Source of the DNA: Tepidimonas taiwanensis
GTDB taxonomy: Bacteria > Pseudomonadota > Gammaproteobacteria > Burkholderiales > Burkholderiaceae_C
Reading direction: 5' to 3'
NCBI RefSeq assembly: GCF_020162115.1
Contig: NZ_CP083911.1
Coordinates: forward strand, 1,302,001-1,366,000
Length of the DNA stretch: 64,000 nucleotides
In this document: positions 44,189 through 52,722 of the stretch, piece by piece
Layout of the letters: each line of letters begins with the position of its first letter
Position numbering within the stretch: the stretch's first letter is position 1
The notes under the pieces: model-generated
What the model was told of the DNA's origin: nothing
Seen by the model: the letters and a program-made list of their open reading frames with translations, nothing else
Database searches by the model: none
Translations under genes and position numbers: made by a program

Positions 44189-45533
44189 CGCCTCCCCTAA
44201 ACAACCAGCCCACCGCAGCCGGATTCGACGCAAACCAGGCGTGGAAGTAACTCGCGTGCACACTGCCGTGCGCATACACCGCCTCAGCGCGGCGCCCCCC
44301 CTGCGGCGGCACCGTGTGGGCAACGGGCGTCAAAGAAGTCTCCAGCGCCGAGTAATGAAAGGTGTGCCCCCGCAACTCCCCCTGCGGCGTCGACCATGCC
44401 TGCATCCCCAGCGCAGCCAGCCGCGGTTGCATGCGTGCCCGCCCGGGCAAGATCCCCCACATCGGCACACACGTCCCATCCGCCAGTGTGAGCGCCTCCA
44501 ACAATGCCAACATTCCACCGCACTCCGCCCACAGCGGCCGACCCGCCGCCACATGGGCGGCCAGCGTATCGCGCGTGATCCGCGCCGCCGACAGCGCCGG
44601 GGCGTGCAACTCGGGGTAACCACCGGGCAGCCACACCGCGTCGCAGTCTGGCAACGGCTCGTTGGCCAGCGGTGAAAACCACAGCACCTGGGCACCGAGG
44701 TCTTGCAGCGTCTGCACATTGGCGGGATAGATGAATGAAAAGGCTGCATCACGCGCCACCGCGATGCGCCGCCCCGCCAACACCGGCTCCAGCGGCGTCG
44801 GCATCGGCGGTGTCAACCGCACCGACCAACGCTGCCATGCGGCACGTGACATACGGCCCAACGGTGTCTGGGCCAACGCATCGGCCAACGCATCGAGCCG
44901 CGCGACGCTGTCGGAGAGCTCGGCAGCCTGCGTCAAACCCAGGTGCCGCTCGGGCAGCGCCACCACGTCCGTGCGCGGCAGCGCCCCCAACCACCCGCGA
45001 GCCACGGCCTCCTCATCGGTCACCGCTTCGCCACCACCCAGCACCGCGGCGCGCAGCATCGCCGCATGCGCCTCGCCAGCCACGCGGTTGGCCAGTGCGC
45101 CCACCCAGCGCAGCCCAGACCGGTAATGGCGCAAGCCGTGGACGATCGCCCCGAACGTGCCGGCCATCGACGCCGCCGACACCACCGCCAGCACGGGCAA
45201 ATCCCAGGCCAGCGCCAGATCGGCCGCACTGGGCTGGCCGTCGTACAGCCCCATCACGCCCTCGATCAGCAAGATGTCAGCCGCCTGCGCAGCCCGCCAC
45301 AGGCGGGCGCGCACATCGGTCTCGCCGTTCATCCACAGGTCGAGGTTGTCTACCGGTTGCCCGGTCGCCAACGCCAGCCACTGCGGATCCAGAAAATCCG
45401 GCCCGCACTTGAACGCCCGCACCCGCCACCCTTGGCGCGTCCACAACCGCGCCAGCCCTGCGGCCACACTCGTCTTGCCCTGGCCGGAGGCCGGGGCCGC
45501 GATGAGTACGGCGGGGCGTTGCAGTGCGTCCAC
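44172..45533 (-). CDS. cobB: Hydrogenobyrinic acid a,c-diamide synthase
   Basis: 453 residues from a GTG start. The ATP domain begins VLIAAPASGQGKTSVAAGLARL, followed by FKCGPDFLDPQWL. The glutaminase domain has LWAECGGMLALLEAL with the catalytic Cys. It amidates the a and c side chains before cobalt insertion. It lies 6 bases after btuB and so belongs to the riboswitch-led transcript. The CobB/CbiA family is distinguished from CobQ by the shorter N-terminal domain. Confidence 0.95.
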   Translation of the reverse strand: MDALQRPAVLIAAPASGQGKTSVAAGLARLWTRQGWRVRAFKCGPDFLDPQWLALATGQPVDNLDLWMNGETDVRARLWRAAQAADILLIEGVMGLYDGQPSAADLALAWDLPVLAVVSAASMAGTFGAIVHGLRHYRSGLRWVGALANRVAGEAHAAMLRAAVLGGGEAVTDEEAVARGWLGALPRTDVVALPERHLGLTQAAELSDSVARLDALADALAQTPLGRMSRAAWQRWSVRLTPPMPTPLEPVLAGRRIAVARDAAFSFIYPANVQTLQDLGAQVLWFSPLANEPLPDCDAVWLPGGYPELHAPALSAARITRDTLAAHVAAGRPLWAECGGMLALLEALTLADGTCVPMWGILPGRARMQPRLAALGMQAWSTPQGELRGHTFHYSALETSLTPVAHTVPPQGGRRAEAVYAHGSVHASYFHAWFASNPAAVGWLFRGGDGRCI

Positions 45534-45539
45534 GGCCGA

Positions 45540-47345
45540 TCAGCGGGGTGTCCAGCTCAGGCCCACATAGACCTGCCGCCCACCCGTCGCGTAGCCGCGG
45601 GCCGTCTCGTAGGCCTTGTCACCCAGGTTATCGATGCGCGCCAGCAGCGCCCAGTCCCGCGCCACCGGTTGCCGCCAGCTCAGGTTGACCACGCCGTAGC
45701 CACCGAGACGCGTGGTGTTGGCCGCGTTGTCAAAGCGCTCACCCGCCACCTGCCACTCGAGACCCAACCGCCCCGTCGCCAGCGGCTGGGTCCACTGCAG
45801 CTTCGCCGAACGCGCCGCTCGCCGGGCAAGCCGTTTTCCCGTTGCGGCGTTTTCCGGATCGCTCCAGTCGACCGACGCTTCGACTCGCCCACCCGCCACC
45901 GGCATGCCGCCCCGCAGGGACACGCCACGCAACCGCGCGCGGCCGACATTTTCGTAACAACCGTAGGCACTGGCACAAGGCCCCGCCGCGCCAAACTGGA
46001 TCAGGTCGCGCACCCGCGCATGGTAGGCGACCAACCCGGCCTGCCAGCCATCGCGCGCGTACTCCAGCGCCACTTCGGCGTTGCGCGCCCGCTCCGGCTG
46101 GAGGCCGGCCGATCCATACTCGCTGAAGCGTTGGTACAGAGTCGGCGCCCGAAACGCCGTGCCCACTCCCGCGCGGGCTTTCCACCCCGGCGCAAAACGC
46201 CACGCGTAAGCAGCCGAACCCGTCGTCTCCCCACCGAATTCGCTGTCGTCGTCGTGCCGCACATTCAGTTGCACCGCATGGGCGCCGGCCTGCCAGCCCC
46301 ATCCCAGTCCGACACCGCTTTGATGCCGCTGGCCGCGCCCGCCCGCCAATGAGCTGTTGCGCAGATCGTCTTCACGCCGCTCCAGCAGCACCTGCCAGCG
46401 GTGAGCGCCGAGCAGCCACTCATGGCGCCACAGTGCCGTCGTCACGTCGGTTTCGGTCACGTATGGCGACGGCCGCGTCTCGTAGCGGTCGGTCCCCCGC
46501 CCCAGCGATAGTTCCGAGCGCTGTTCGGAACTCCACTGCGCCGACCAGCGAAGTCCCACGGTGCGCAAGTCGTGGACGGACCAGTCTTGCACGGTCGACC
46601 TGAAGCCGTCGTACTCGGCTTTCAGGCGCTGCTCCACCACCGTCGCCTCCAGCCGGTGACCATTGGCCACGGCCCAACCGACGCTCGCGCTGACCCCGTG
46701 GCTGCGGTACCCGTCCCGATCGGGATTGGCTGCGGGTTGGACGTTGAAGCCGTCGCTGCGCTCACCGTGCACCGCCACCGCGGCGTCCCAGTCCCCTTGG
46801 CGGCCCGCGACGGAGGCTTGAACGCGCCGCAGTCCGTCGCTGCCTGCGCCGACCTCGACGCTGGGCCGCCAGCCACCGTCGCCACGCCGGGTAAAGATCT
46901 GCACCACGCCGGCCAGCGCATCCGACCCGTACACCGCGGCAGCCGGCCCGCGCACGACCTCGATGCGGTCGATCAACGCCAACGGAATGGCGTTCCACGT
47001 CGCGCCGCCGGTGGACTGCGAGTCCACCCGCACGCCGTCGATGAAGACCGCGACGAAGCGCGACTCGGCGCCGCGGATGAACACACTGGTGGTGTTGCCC
47101 ACGCCGCCATTGCGCGCGATCTCGATCCCCGGCAGCGTCGCCAGCACATCGGCCACCCCCGCGGCCCCGCTGGCCTCGAGGGTGGCGCGGTCGATGATCG
47201 CGACATCGGCAAGGACATCGGTCAACGGCTGTTCGGCGCGATTGGCCACCACGACGGTCGGTGGCAGCGCCGTTTGCGCCAGAGCAGAACCCACGACACC
47301 CCATGCGCACAAACACGCACGGACCCCGGCTTTCAACTGAAACAT
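45540..47345 (-). CDS. btuB: TonB-dependent vitamin B12 outer-membrane receptor
   Basis: 601 residues. Signal peptide MFQLKAGVRACLCAWGVVG with cleavage near SALAQ. A TonB-box-like PTVVVANRAEQPL is followed by the plug (DVLATLPGIEIARNGG, VFIRGAESRFVAVFIDGVR) and a 22-strand barrel. The C-terminus ends YVGLSWTPR rather than an aromatic residue, a little unusual. It imports cobalamins or cobinamide into the periplasm. An AdoCbl riboswitch precedes it. Its ribosome site is weak, which agrees with translational control by the leader. Confidence 0.92.
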   Translation of the reverse strand: MFQLKAGVRACLCAWGVVGSALAQTALPPTVVVANRAEQPLTDVLADVAIIDRATLEASGAAGVADVLATLPGIEIARNGGVGNTTSVFIRGAESRFVAVFIDGVRVDSQSTGGATWNAIPLALIDRIEVVRGPAAAVYGSDALAGVVQIFTRRGDGGWRPSVEVGAGSDGLRRVQASVAGRQGDWDAAVAVHGERSDGFNVQPAANPDRDGYRSHGVSASVGWAVANGHRLEATVVEQRLKAEYDGFRSTVQDWSVHDLRTVGLRWSAQWSSEQRSELSLGRGTDRYETRPSPYVTETDVTTALWRHEWLLGAHRWQVLLERREDDLRNSSLAGGRGQRHQSGVGLGWGWQAGAHAVQLNVRHDDDSEFGGETTGSAAYAWRFAPGWKARAGVGTAFRAPTLYQRFSEYGSAGLQPERARNAEVALEYARDGWQAGLVAYHARVRDLIQFGAAGPCASAYGCYENVGRARLRGVSLRGGMPVAGGRVEASVDWSDPENAATGKRLARRAARSAKLQWTQPLATGRLGLEWQVAGERFDNAANTTRLGGYGVVNLSWRQPVARDWALLARIDNLGDKAYETARGYATGGRQVYVGLSWTPR

Positions 47346-47371
47346 GGCGAAAGGCAGCAGTGAAAGAGCCC

Positions 47372-47391
47372 CACCGTTCACCCCGACGGTG
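47372..47391 (-). promoter_or_regulatory. Leader hairpin between riboswitch and btuB
   Basis: CACCGT pairs with ACGGTG around an 8-base loop, 26 bases before the btuB ATG. It follows the riboswitch and could be part of the expression platform. There is no U-run, so a translational mechanism is more likely than termination. Confidence 0.35.
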
Positions 47392-47435
47392 TACGCTCGA
47401 CACGGCACGACCCCAAAGAGATGAGGCACATGCCA

Positions 47436-47650
47436 CCCCGTTGGCCGGTATCCGGGCTGGTGGAAGCGACCTTCGCAGGCCTTCCCAGATGCGCGGGGCA
47501 TCCAGTGGCCGACGGGCGAAAGCGGGACCCCCCACAGGGGGCGTGTCCGTCCACTTACCGTTGCGGGGGCAGCGCTGGTTAGGTGACCGCCGACGGCGGC
47601 GCACCCCCCAGCTTCCCGTTTAACTGCGGCGCGAGAACCGCACCGCGAGC
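47436..47650 (-). promoter_or_regulatory. Adenosylcobalamin riboswitch upstream of btuB
   Basis: The minus strand contains the conserved core in the right order: TTAAACGGGAAGC, then GCTGCCCCCGCAACGGTAA, then GGCCACTGG, then GGGAAGG, and the B12 box CCAGCCCGGATACCGGCC (47443-47460). The spacing fits the full AdoCbl-I type element. Binding of adenosylcobalamin should turn down btuB and the cotranscribed biosynthetic genes. Exact ends are estimated from the conserved blocks. Confidence 0.93.
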
Positions 47651-47707
47651 ACCAACAGCGGCCCATTGTAGCGCCGCGCCTTGCGCAAAGCCTACAATGC
47701 ACGGGTC

Positions 47708-47917
47708 ATGACGCCCGTCATCATCGAAGAACTCGCCCAGCGCGTCGACCGGCTGCTGCTGCGCCATCAGGAACTGCTGCGCACGCAGTCACTGCTGCAA
47801 CAGGAGGTGCAGCGCCTGACGCAGGAGCGCGATCACCTGCGCGCGCAGTGCCAGGCCGCGCGCCAGCGGCTGGACGCGCTGATCGCGCGCCTGGCCACGG
47901 AGGAGCCGCCCCGATGA
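47708..47917 (+). CDS. ZapB-like small coiled-coil protein (DUF904-type)
   Basis: 69 residues that are almost one long coiled coil (EELAQRVDRLLLRHQELL, LQQEVQRLTQERDHLRAQ). Such a gene directly before zapA, with an ATGA overlap, is usual in betaproteobacteria and encodes a Z-ring accessory protein. I chose MTPVIIEEL over an upstream ATG because the conserved part starts there. It diverges from btuB across the riboswitch region. Confidence 0.8.
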   Translation: MTPVIIEELAQRVDRLLLRHQELLRTQSLLQQEVQRLTQERDHLRAQCQAARQRLDALIARLATEEPPR

Positions 47918-48282
47918 CCCCGCCCGCGATCAAGCAGGTCGAAGTCCAGATCATGAACCAGACCTACCTGCTCGCCTGTCCCGTGGACGGCGAGGAGGCG
48001 CTGCGCGAAGCGGTGGCCAAAGTCGACGCCGCGATGTGCCGCATCCGCGACGCGGGCAAGGTCAAGGCGCGCGACCGCATCGCGGTGCTCGCCGCGCTCA
48101 ACATCGCCTTCGACGCGTCGCAGCGCGACGCGGCGCCGGCGTTTCGCCCGTCGTCCTTCGGCACGCCCGAGGGCGCTGACACGGCAGCGGCACCCGCGCT
48201 TTCCGCCGCCGCGGAGGAAGCGTTGCGGGCGCTGGTGGCGCGCATCGACGACGCCCTCGCAGCCGACGACCGGTTGCTGTGA
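47914..48282 (+). CDS. zapA: Cell division protein ZapA
   Basis: 122 residues. VEVQIMNQTYLLACPVDGEEALREAV is the typical ZapA head, then a coiled-coil region (ARDRIAVLAALNIAFD) and a Ala-rich tail. It crosslinks FtsZ filaments. The ATG overlaps the stop of the upstream coiled-coil gene. The 6S RNA gene follows 38 bases downstream, the usual order. Confidence 0.92.
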   Translation: MTPPAIKQVEVQIMNQTYLLACPVDGEEALREAVAKVDAAMCRIRDAGKVKARDRIAVLAALNIAFDASQRDAAPAFRPSSFGTPEGADTAAAPALSAAAEEALRALVARIDDALAADDRLL

Positions 48283-48308
48283 CGCCGCCTGCCGGGGCAA
48301 CGAGGGCT

Positions 48309-48314
48309 TACAAT
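48309..48314 (+). promoter_or_regulatory. -10 box of the 6S RNA promoter
   Basis: TACAAT lies 6 bases before the predicted start of 6S RNA at about 48320. It is one mismatch from TATAAT. No strong -35 is visible, as is often the case here because it falls at the zapA 3' end. Confidence 0.55.
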
Positions 48315-48319
48315 GGGGT

Positions 48320-48490
48320 TGTCCGCCATCCGCCGGGCCATATATTCCTTGAACCAATGCTCATTGAGCCCGGGCTTGGTACATCGCGCGGTGGGCGCGA
48401 TCGTCTCGCGTCAGACGAACCCGAAGCCGCGCTGCCCTCGCCCACCTGAACCCCGTGTTCAGGATGCCGGTCCGGCGGTGTGGCGGACAC
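48320..48490 (+). ncRNA. ssrS: 6S RNA
   Basis: The ends are complementary: TGTCCGCCATCCGCCGGG at the 5' end pairs with CCGGCGG-TGGCGGACA near 48472-48488. The pairing makes the long terminal stem of the 6S fold, with a central unpaired bubble in the middle part. About 170 nucleotides, downstream of zapA, agrees with the conserved location. 6S RNA binds the sigma-70 holoenzyme in stationary phase. The 284 bases between zapA and the next gene hold nothing else recognised. Confidence 0.85.
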
Positions 48491-48566
48491 CCATCGCCTT
48501 CGAACCACGCGCCACCGCCCGCCTCGTCGTGCGCCGGTGGTTCCGTGCGCATCGCCTCCGCCCGTC

Positions 48567-49379
48567 ATGCTCGATCCCCTGCTGATTGCCGAACTCGTCG
48601 CGTTGGGGTTGGTGACCGGCTTTCTGGCGGGGCTGCTCGGCATCGGCGGCGGCATGATGCTGGTACCGTTCATCACCTTCATCCTCAGCCACCGGGGCGT
48701 GTCGGCCGACCTCGCGGTGAAGATGGCGATCGCCACGTCGATGGCCACGATCGTGTTCACGTCCATCTCCAGCGTGCGGGCGCACCACCGCCGGGGCGCG
48801 GTACGCTGGGACCTGGTCGCGCGGCTGGCACCGGGCATCGTGCTCGGGAGCGCGCTCGCCGGCGCCGGGGTATTCCGCGTCGTGCAAGGCCGCTGGCTGG
48901 CGCTGTTCTTTGCCGCCTTCGTGGCTTTCTCCGCGACCCAGATGCTGCTGGCGCGGCAACCCAAACCGACCCGTGGGCTGCCCGGTCCCGCCGGCCAGTG
49001 GGGCGCGGGCGGCGCGATCGGGTTTCTGTCGGGCCTGGTCGGCGCGGGCGGCGGGTTCATCAGCGTGCCGTTCATGACCTGGTGCAACGTCCCGATGCAT
49101 CAGGCCGTGGCGACCAGCGCCGCCCTGGGGTTTCCGATCGCGCTGGCCAACGGGATCGGCTACATATGGTCCGGCTGGGGTGTCGCGGGACGCCCGCCGG
49201 GTTCGCTCGGATTCGTCTTCTTGCCGGCACTCGCGGTCATCGCCAGCGCCAGCGTGCTGATGGCACCGGTGGGGGTGCGTGTCGCGCACGCCCTGCCGGT
49301 GGCCACGCTCAAGCGTGCCTTCGCCCTGCTGCTCTATGCTCTCGCGGCCAGCATGGCTTACAAGGCGTGGAGCGGCTGA
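48567..49379 (+). CDS. TauE/SafE-family membrane permease
   Basis: 270 residues with about eight membrane segments. The two-fold repeat is marked by FLAGLLGIGGGMMLVPF near the N-terminus and FLSGLVGAGGGFISVPFM in the middle. The family exports sulfite, sulfoacetate or related organosulfonates, but many members have unknown substrates. The start MLDPLLIAELV is chosen because it begins the first helix; upstream in-frame codons overlap the 6S RNA. Its 3' end overlaps the convergent rraA by 22 bases. Confidence 0.9.
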   Translation: MLDPLLIAELVALGLVTGFLAGLLGIGGGMMLVPFITFILSHRGVSADLAVKMAIATSMATIVFTSISSVRAHHRRGAVRWDLVARLAPGIVLGSALAGAGVFRVVQGRWLALFFAAFVAFSATQMLLARQPKPTRGLPGPAGQWGAGGAIGFLSGLVGAGGGFISVPFMTWCNVPMHQAVATSAALGFPIALANGIGYIWSGWGVAGRPPGSLGFVFLPALAVIASASVLMAPVGVRVAHALPVATLKRAFALLLYALAASMAYKAWSG

Positions 49380-49867
49380 TCCGCGACCACGATGCCGTCC
49401 GCATCGGCGTAGAGCCAATCGCCGGGCCGCACCCACACCCCCTGGATCTGCACCGCGACATCGCGCAGCCCCTGGCCGCGCTTGTCGGTCGGCAGCGGCA
49501 TCGCCGCCAGGGCCCGGATCCCCACCGCCGCCACCGCGAGCTCGGCCACGTCGCGCACGCAGCCATCGACGACGATACCCGCCCAGCCATTGCGCGCCGC
49601 CGCCGCGGCCAAGTTGCCGCCCACCAGCGCACGGCGCAGCGATGCGCCGCCATCGACGACGAGCACGCGGCCCCGCCCCGGTTCGTCCAGCGCCGCTTTC
49701 ACGAGGCTGTTGTCCTCGTGGCACTTGACGGTGCTGACCGGCCCTGCGAAGTGGGGCATCGCCCCGAAATCGCGAAATACCGGGGGCAGCACGCGGAAGC
49801 GCCCGTCCAGGTCGCCCTTGTGGGCATCGCACAGGTCACAGGTGGAAAAAGACAAAGTCGTTGCCAT
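49358..49867 (-). CDS. rraA: RraA-family protein (RNase E inhibitor / 4-hydroxy-4-methyl-2-oxoglutarate aldolase fold)
   Basis: 169 residues. FSTCDLCDAHKG near the start, GRVLVVDGGASLRRALVGGNLAAAAARNGWAGIVVDGCVRD as core, and GDWLYADADGIVV near the end are RraA signatures, including the Arg-Asp of the aldolase site (GCVRD). In E. coli RraA inhibits RNase E; related proteins are aldolases. The two cannot be separated here. An ATG three codons upstream is also possible. Confidence 0.9.
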   Translation of the reverse strand: MATTLSFSTCDLCDAHKGDLDGRFRVLPPVFRDFGAMPHFAGPVSTVKCHEDNSLVKAALDEPGRGRVLVVDGGASLRRALVGGNLAAAAARNGWAGIVVDGCVRDVAELAVAAVGIRALAAMPLPTDKRGQGLRDVAVQIQGVWVRPGDWLYADADGIVVADQPLHAL

Positions 49868-50101
49868 TGGGGTCATCGCCGTTGAAACCGCCGCGCATCA
49901 TAGAACACACGTCCAGGGCATGCGCCAGACGTCGGTTCCGCGCAACGCCCCCCGGCCCGCCTACCGGGGAAAACCCGACCCACGGCGCAAAAGCCCTTCT
50001 GCACTCTGGAAAAATCGCCGCTTTGCGGATACGATGCGCTTATCCATGCGAGCGCCTGGCGCTCCGTGGCGAGCTTGCAACCAACCGAAGGAAATCTCCA
50101 C

Positions 50102-50458
50102 ATGGCCACTGCAAAAAAAGCTGCCACTTCTGCCAAGTCCACCGCCGCCGCCAAGCCCGCTGCGAAGGCGACCGCCAAGCCGGCGGCCAAGGCCAGCGCG
50201 GCGCCCAAGCGGGCCGTCAACTCGGCCTTCATGAAGCCGATGACGCCCAGCGCTGAGCTGGCGGCCATCGTGGGTGCCAAGCCGCTGCCGCGCACCGAGG
50301 TCACCAAGAAGGTGTGGGACTACATCAAGAACAACAAGCTGCAGGACGCCACCAACAAGCGCATGATCAACGCCGACGCCAAGCTCAAGGCCGTGCTGAA
50401 GAAGCCGCAGGTGTCGATGTTCGAAATGACCAAGATCATCAGCACGCACCTGTCGTGA
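50102..50458 (+). CDS. SWIB/MDM2-domain protein with histone-like Ala/Lys tail
   Basis: 118 residues. Residues 1-45 are nearly all Ala, Lys, Thr, Ser and Pro (MATAKKAATSAKSTAAAKP), like histone H1 tails. Residues about 50-118 are a SWIB domain (MTPSAELAAIVGAKPLPRTE, WDYIKNNKLQD, FEMTKIISTHL). Such proteins are seen in betaproteobacteria and Chlamydia and are suspected to act on chromatin or DNA, but the function is unknown. GAAGGA lies at proper distance before the ATG. A terminator follows. Confidence 0.9.
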   Translation: MATAKKAATSAKSTAAAKPAAKATAKPAAKASAAPKRAVNSAFMKPMTPSAELAAIVGAKPLPRTEVTKKVWDYIKNNKLQDATNKRMINADAKLKAVLKKPQVSMFEMTKIISTHLS

Positions 50459-50542
50459 GACCATGACCGGCCGGCCCCGCCGCGGGTACCCGGCCGATGA
50501 CACAGCGTCCGGTCGGGTAAACACATAAACCGACTGGGCAAC

Positions 50543-50570
50543 AAAAAGCCCCGCCGCAGCGGGGCTTTTT
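50543..50570. terminator. Bidirectional Rho-independent terminator
   Basis: AAAAAGCCCCGC and GCGGGGCTTTTT form a 12-bp stem with a 4-base loop. It is flanked by A and T runs, so it ends both the plus-strand SWIB gene and the minus-strand binding-protein gene. Confidence 0.9.
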
Positions 50571-50586
50571 GCTGGCATGTCGCCGA

Positions 50587-51774
50587 TCAGCGGATGACCG
50601 CGATCTCCGAACGCTGGCCGCCCTTGTAGGTATAGAGCGTCAGCGCGCCGTTCTTGATGTCGCCCTTCTCGTCGAACTCGATCTGGCCCGTCACACCCTT
50701 GTAGCTGATGGCCTTGAGCGCCGGCAGGTACTTGGCCGGGTCGGGCGAGTTGGCGTTCTGCATGGCCTTGACCATCACGTGCACGGCGTCATACACGTAC
50801 GGCGCATAGACCTGCACGTCGGTGCCGAACTTGGCCTTGAAGTCGGCGCGGAACTTGTCCATCCCGGCCTTCTGTTCGCCTTCGACACCACCGGCCTCGG
50901 CGCAGTAGACCTGCTCGTCGGCCATGCCGTCGCCGGCCAGCTTGGGCAGCTCGCTCGTGCAGATGCCGTCGCCGCCCATGAACTTGGCGTTGATGCCGAG
51001 CTGCTTCATTTGCTTGAGCATCGGGCCGGCCACCGCGTCCATGCCGCCGAAGAAGATCACGTCCGGCTGCTTGGCCTTGATCTTGGTCAGGATCGCATTG
51101 AAGTCGGTCGCCTTGTCGTTGGTGAACTCGCGGTCGACGACCTCGCCACCGGCGGCCTTGACGCCCTTCTCGAACTCATCCGCCACACCCTGGCCGTAGG
51201 CGGTGCGGTCGTCGATCACGGCCACCTTTTTGGCGCCCAGCTTCTGGATCGCGTACTTACCCAGCGTGCCACCCAGATGCGTGTCATCCGCCACCACGCG
51301 GAAGACGTTGTTGAAGCCCTGGCGGGTGTACTTCGGGTTGGTCGCCGACGGCGAGATCTGCGGAATGCCAGCCGCGTTGTACAGCTGCGACGCGGGGATG
51401 GTCGTGCCCGAGTTCAGGTGACCGATCACGCCGTGCACCTTGGCGTCGACCAGCTTCTGCGCCGCCGCCACGCCCTGCTTCGGGTCCGCGGCGTCGTCTT
51501 CGGCCAGCAGTTCGAACTTCACCGGCTTGCCTTCGAGCTGGATACCGGCGGCGTTGAGCTCGTCGATCGCCATGCGGGCGCCGTTTTCGTTGTCCTTGCC
51601 GAGGTGTGCGATCGGGCCACTGGTGGGGCCGACGTGACCAATCTTGACGACCAGCTGCTCAACGGCCGGGCCCTGTGCGGGAGCCGCCGCCGAGGGGGCT
51701 TCCTCCTTCTTCCCACAGGCCGCCAGCGCGACAGCAGCGGCAGCGACAATGGCCAGTTTGTATTGCATCTGCAT
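50587..51774 (-). CDS. Branched-chain amino acid ABC transporter substrate-binding lipoprotein
   Basis: 395 residues. The signal peptide ends in a lipobox VALAACGKKEE, so the mature protein is lipid-anchored. The mature part is a LivK/LivJ-type receptor (VVKIGHVGPTSGPIAHLGKD, ENGARMAIDELNAAG). Start chosen at MQMQYKL because GAGGG is correctly spaced. No permease or ATPase genes adjoin it, so its partners lie elsewhere. It is isolated from the holC/pepA group by 117 bases. Confidence 0.92.
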   Translation of the reverse strand: MQMQYKLAIVAAAAVALAACGKKEEAPSAAAPAQGPAVEQLVVKIGHVGPTSGPIAHLGKDNENGARMAIDELNAAGIQLEGKPVKFELLAEDDAADPKQGVAAAQKLVDAKVHGVIGHLNSGTTIPASQLYNAAGIPQISPSATNPKYTRQGFNNVFRVVADDTHLGGTLGKYAIQKLGAKKVAVIDDRTAYGQGVADEFEKGVKAAGGEVVDREFTNDKATDFNAILTKIKAKQPDVIFFGGMDAVAGPMLKQMKQLGINAKFMGGDGICTSELPKLAGDGMADEQVYCAEAGGVEGEQKAGMDKFRADFKAKFGTDVQVYAPYVYDAVHVMVKAMQNANSPDPAKYLPALKAISYKGVTGQIEFDEKGDIKNGALTLYTYKGGQRSEIAVIR

Positions 51775-51891
51775 GGATACCCTCATCAAAACGAATGGTT
51801 GAACGGTGTGCGCAACACGGAACTTTCCGCACGGAGCTTTACGATACACGAAAAAACAAGGCGCATTGCTTGAACACCCCCGCCGAACCCG

Positions 51892-52239
51892 TCATTTACG
51901 GGTTGTCCCTAGGGTGCCACGCAACACGGCCTTTAAATCGGTCGCCAGCTCCCGCCGCACCGCCGCTGCCACCCGACGCGCGCAGCGCCGCCGTTGACGC
52001 TCCCACCAAACTTCCAACGCCAACGCGACACGCAACTCCAACTCATCGTTCCAGCGTGCCATCAACTGGTCCACGACGGCATCGACGTCCACGTCGGTAG
52101 CGCGCTGGGGGGACTCCCCCGCCGGAGCGCGTGCAAACGCCGCGGACTTTGGAGCCGGACCCTCCTGTACCGCGAAGCTATCGACCACATCGGTCAAGGT
52201 GGGCACCACGGCAGGGGGCTTGCGGTTACCGTTCAACAT
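51892..52239 (-). CDS. Uncharacterised 115-residue protein
   Basis: Not recognised. The N-terminal 45 residues look disordered (MLNGNRKPPAVVPTL..., Pro/Ala-rich). The remainder is helical and basic: VDQLMARWNDELELRVALALEVWWERQRRRCARRVAAAVRREL. It overlaps holC by 14 bases and follows it in the same operon. Downstream of pepA-holC it could be a DNA-metabolism accessory, but there is no direct evidence. Confidence 0.6.
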   Translation of the reverse strand: MLNGNRKPPAVVPTLTDVVDSFAVQEGPAPKSAAFARAPAGESPQRATDVDVDAVVDQLMARWNDELELRVALALEVWWERQRRRCARRVAAAVRRELATDLKAVLRGTLGTTRK

Positions 52240-52714
52240 GCCGATTTTCTCCGGTTGCGGCGCGAGGAGGACGCGCCGCACGGTCGTAGACCACGGGCGT
52301 CAGCCCCATCGCCTGGTAGCGCCGCCAGCGCTGACGCGCCGCGGCTTTGTCATTTTCGTCGTCAGAGACGACCTCGATAACGCGCTTGAAAGCGGCAGTC
52401 GCGTCGAGCACGGCGGGCCACTGCGACTGCGCGTTGACCAAAACCGAGCGCTCACCGGCAACGGCGTCCCCAGGTGTGGCGATTACGATCGGCGAGTGAC
52501 GCAGCAGCAGCGCCGGTTCGCCGCTGCGCACGTGGGGCACGAAGTCGTTTTCTGGCAACGCCCAGAGGGCCACGTCGAGCGGCTCCGCCTCACCTTCGGC
52601 GATCACCACCCACACGCGCGCACGGCTGGCGTGGGCCTTGGCCAACAAACGGCACAGGTAGCTGCTGCGCTCGGGCCACGCCGCCGGGACATTCAGGTGA
52701 AACGCGACCTCCAT
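52226..52714 (-). CDS. holC: DNA polymerase III subunit chi
   Basis: 162 residues. VAFHLNV at the start, LCRLLAKAHASRARVWVVI and the LDVALWALPENDFVPHV segment (the 'W-F-PH' motif) mark HolC, which links the clamp loader to SSB. It lies 8 bases after pepA, a conserved pepA-holC pairing. The Arg-rich C-terminal tail (YDRAARPPRAATGENRH) is longer than in E. coli. Confidence 0.9.
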   Translation of the reverse strand: MEVAFHLNVPAAWPERSSYLCRLLAKAHASRARVWVVIAEGEAEPLDVALWALPENDFVPHVRSGEPALLLRHSPIVIATPGDAVAGERSVLVNAQSQWPAVLDATAAFKRVIEVVSDDENDKAAARQRWRRYQAMGLTPVVYDRAARPPRAATGENRHVER

Positions 52715-52722
52715 CGCCGCCC

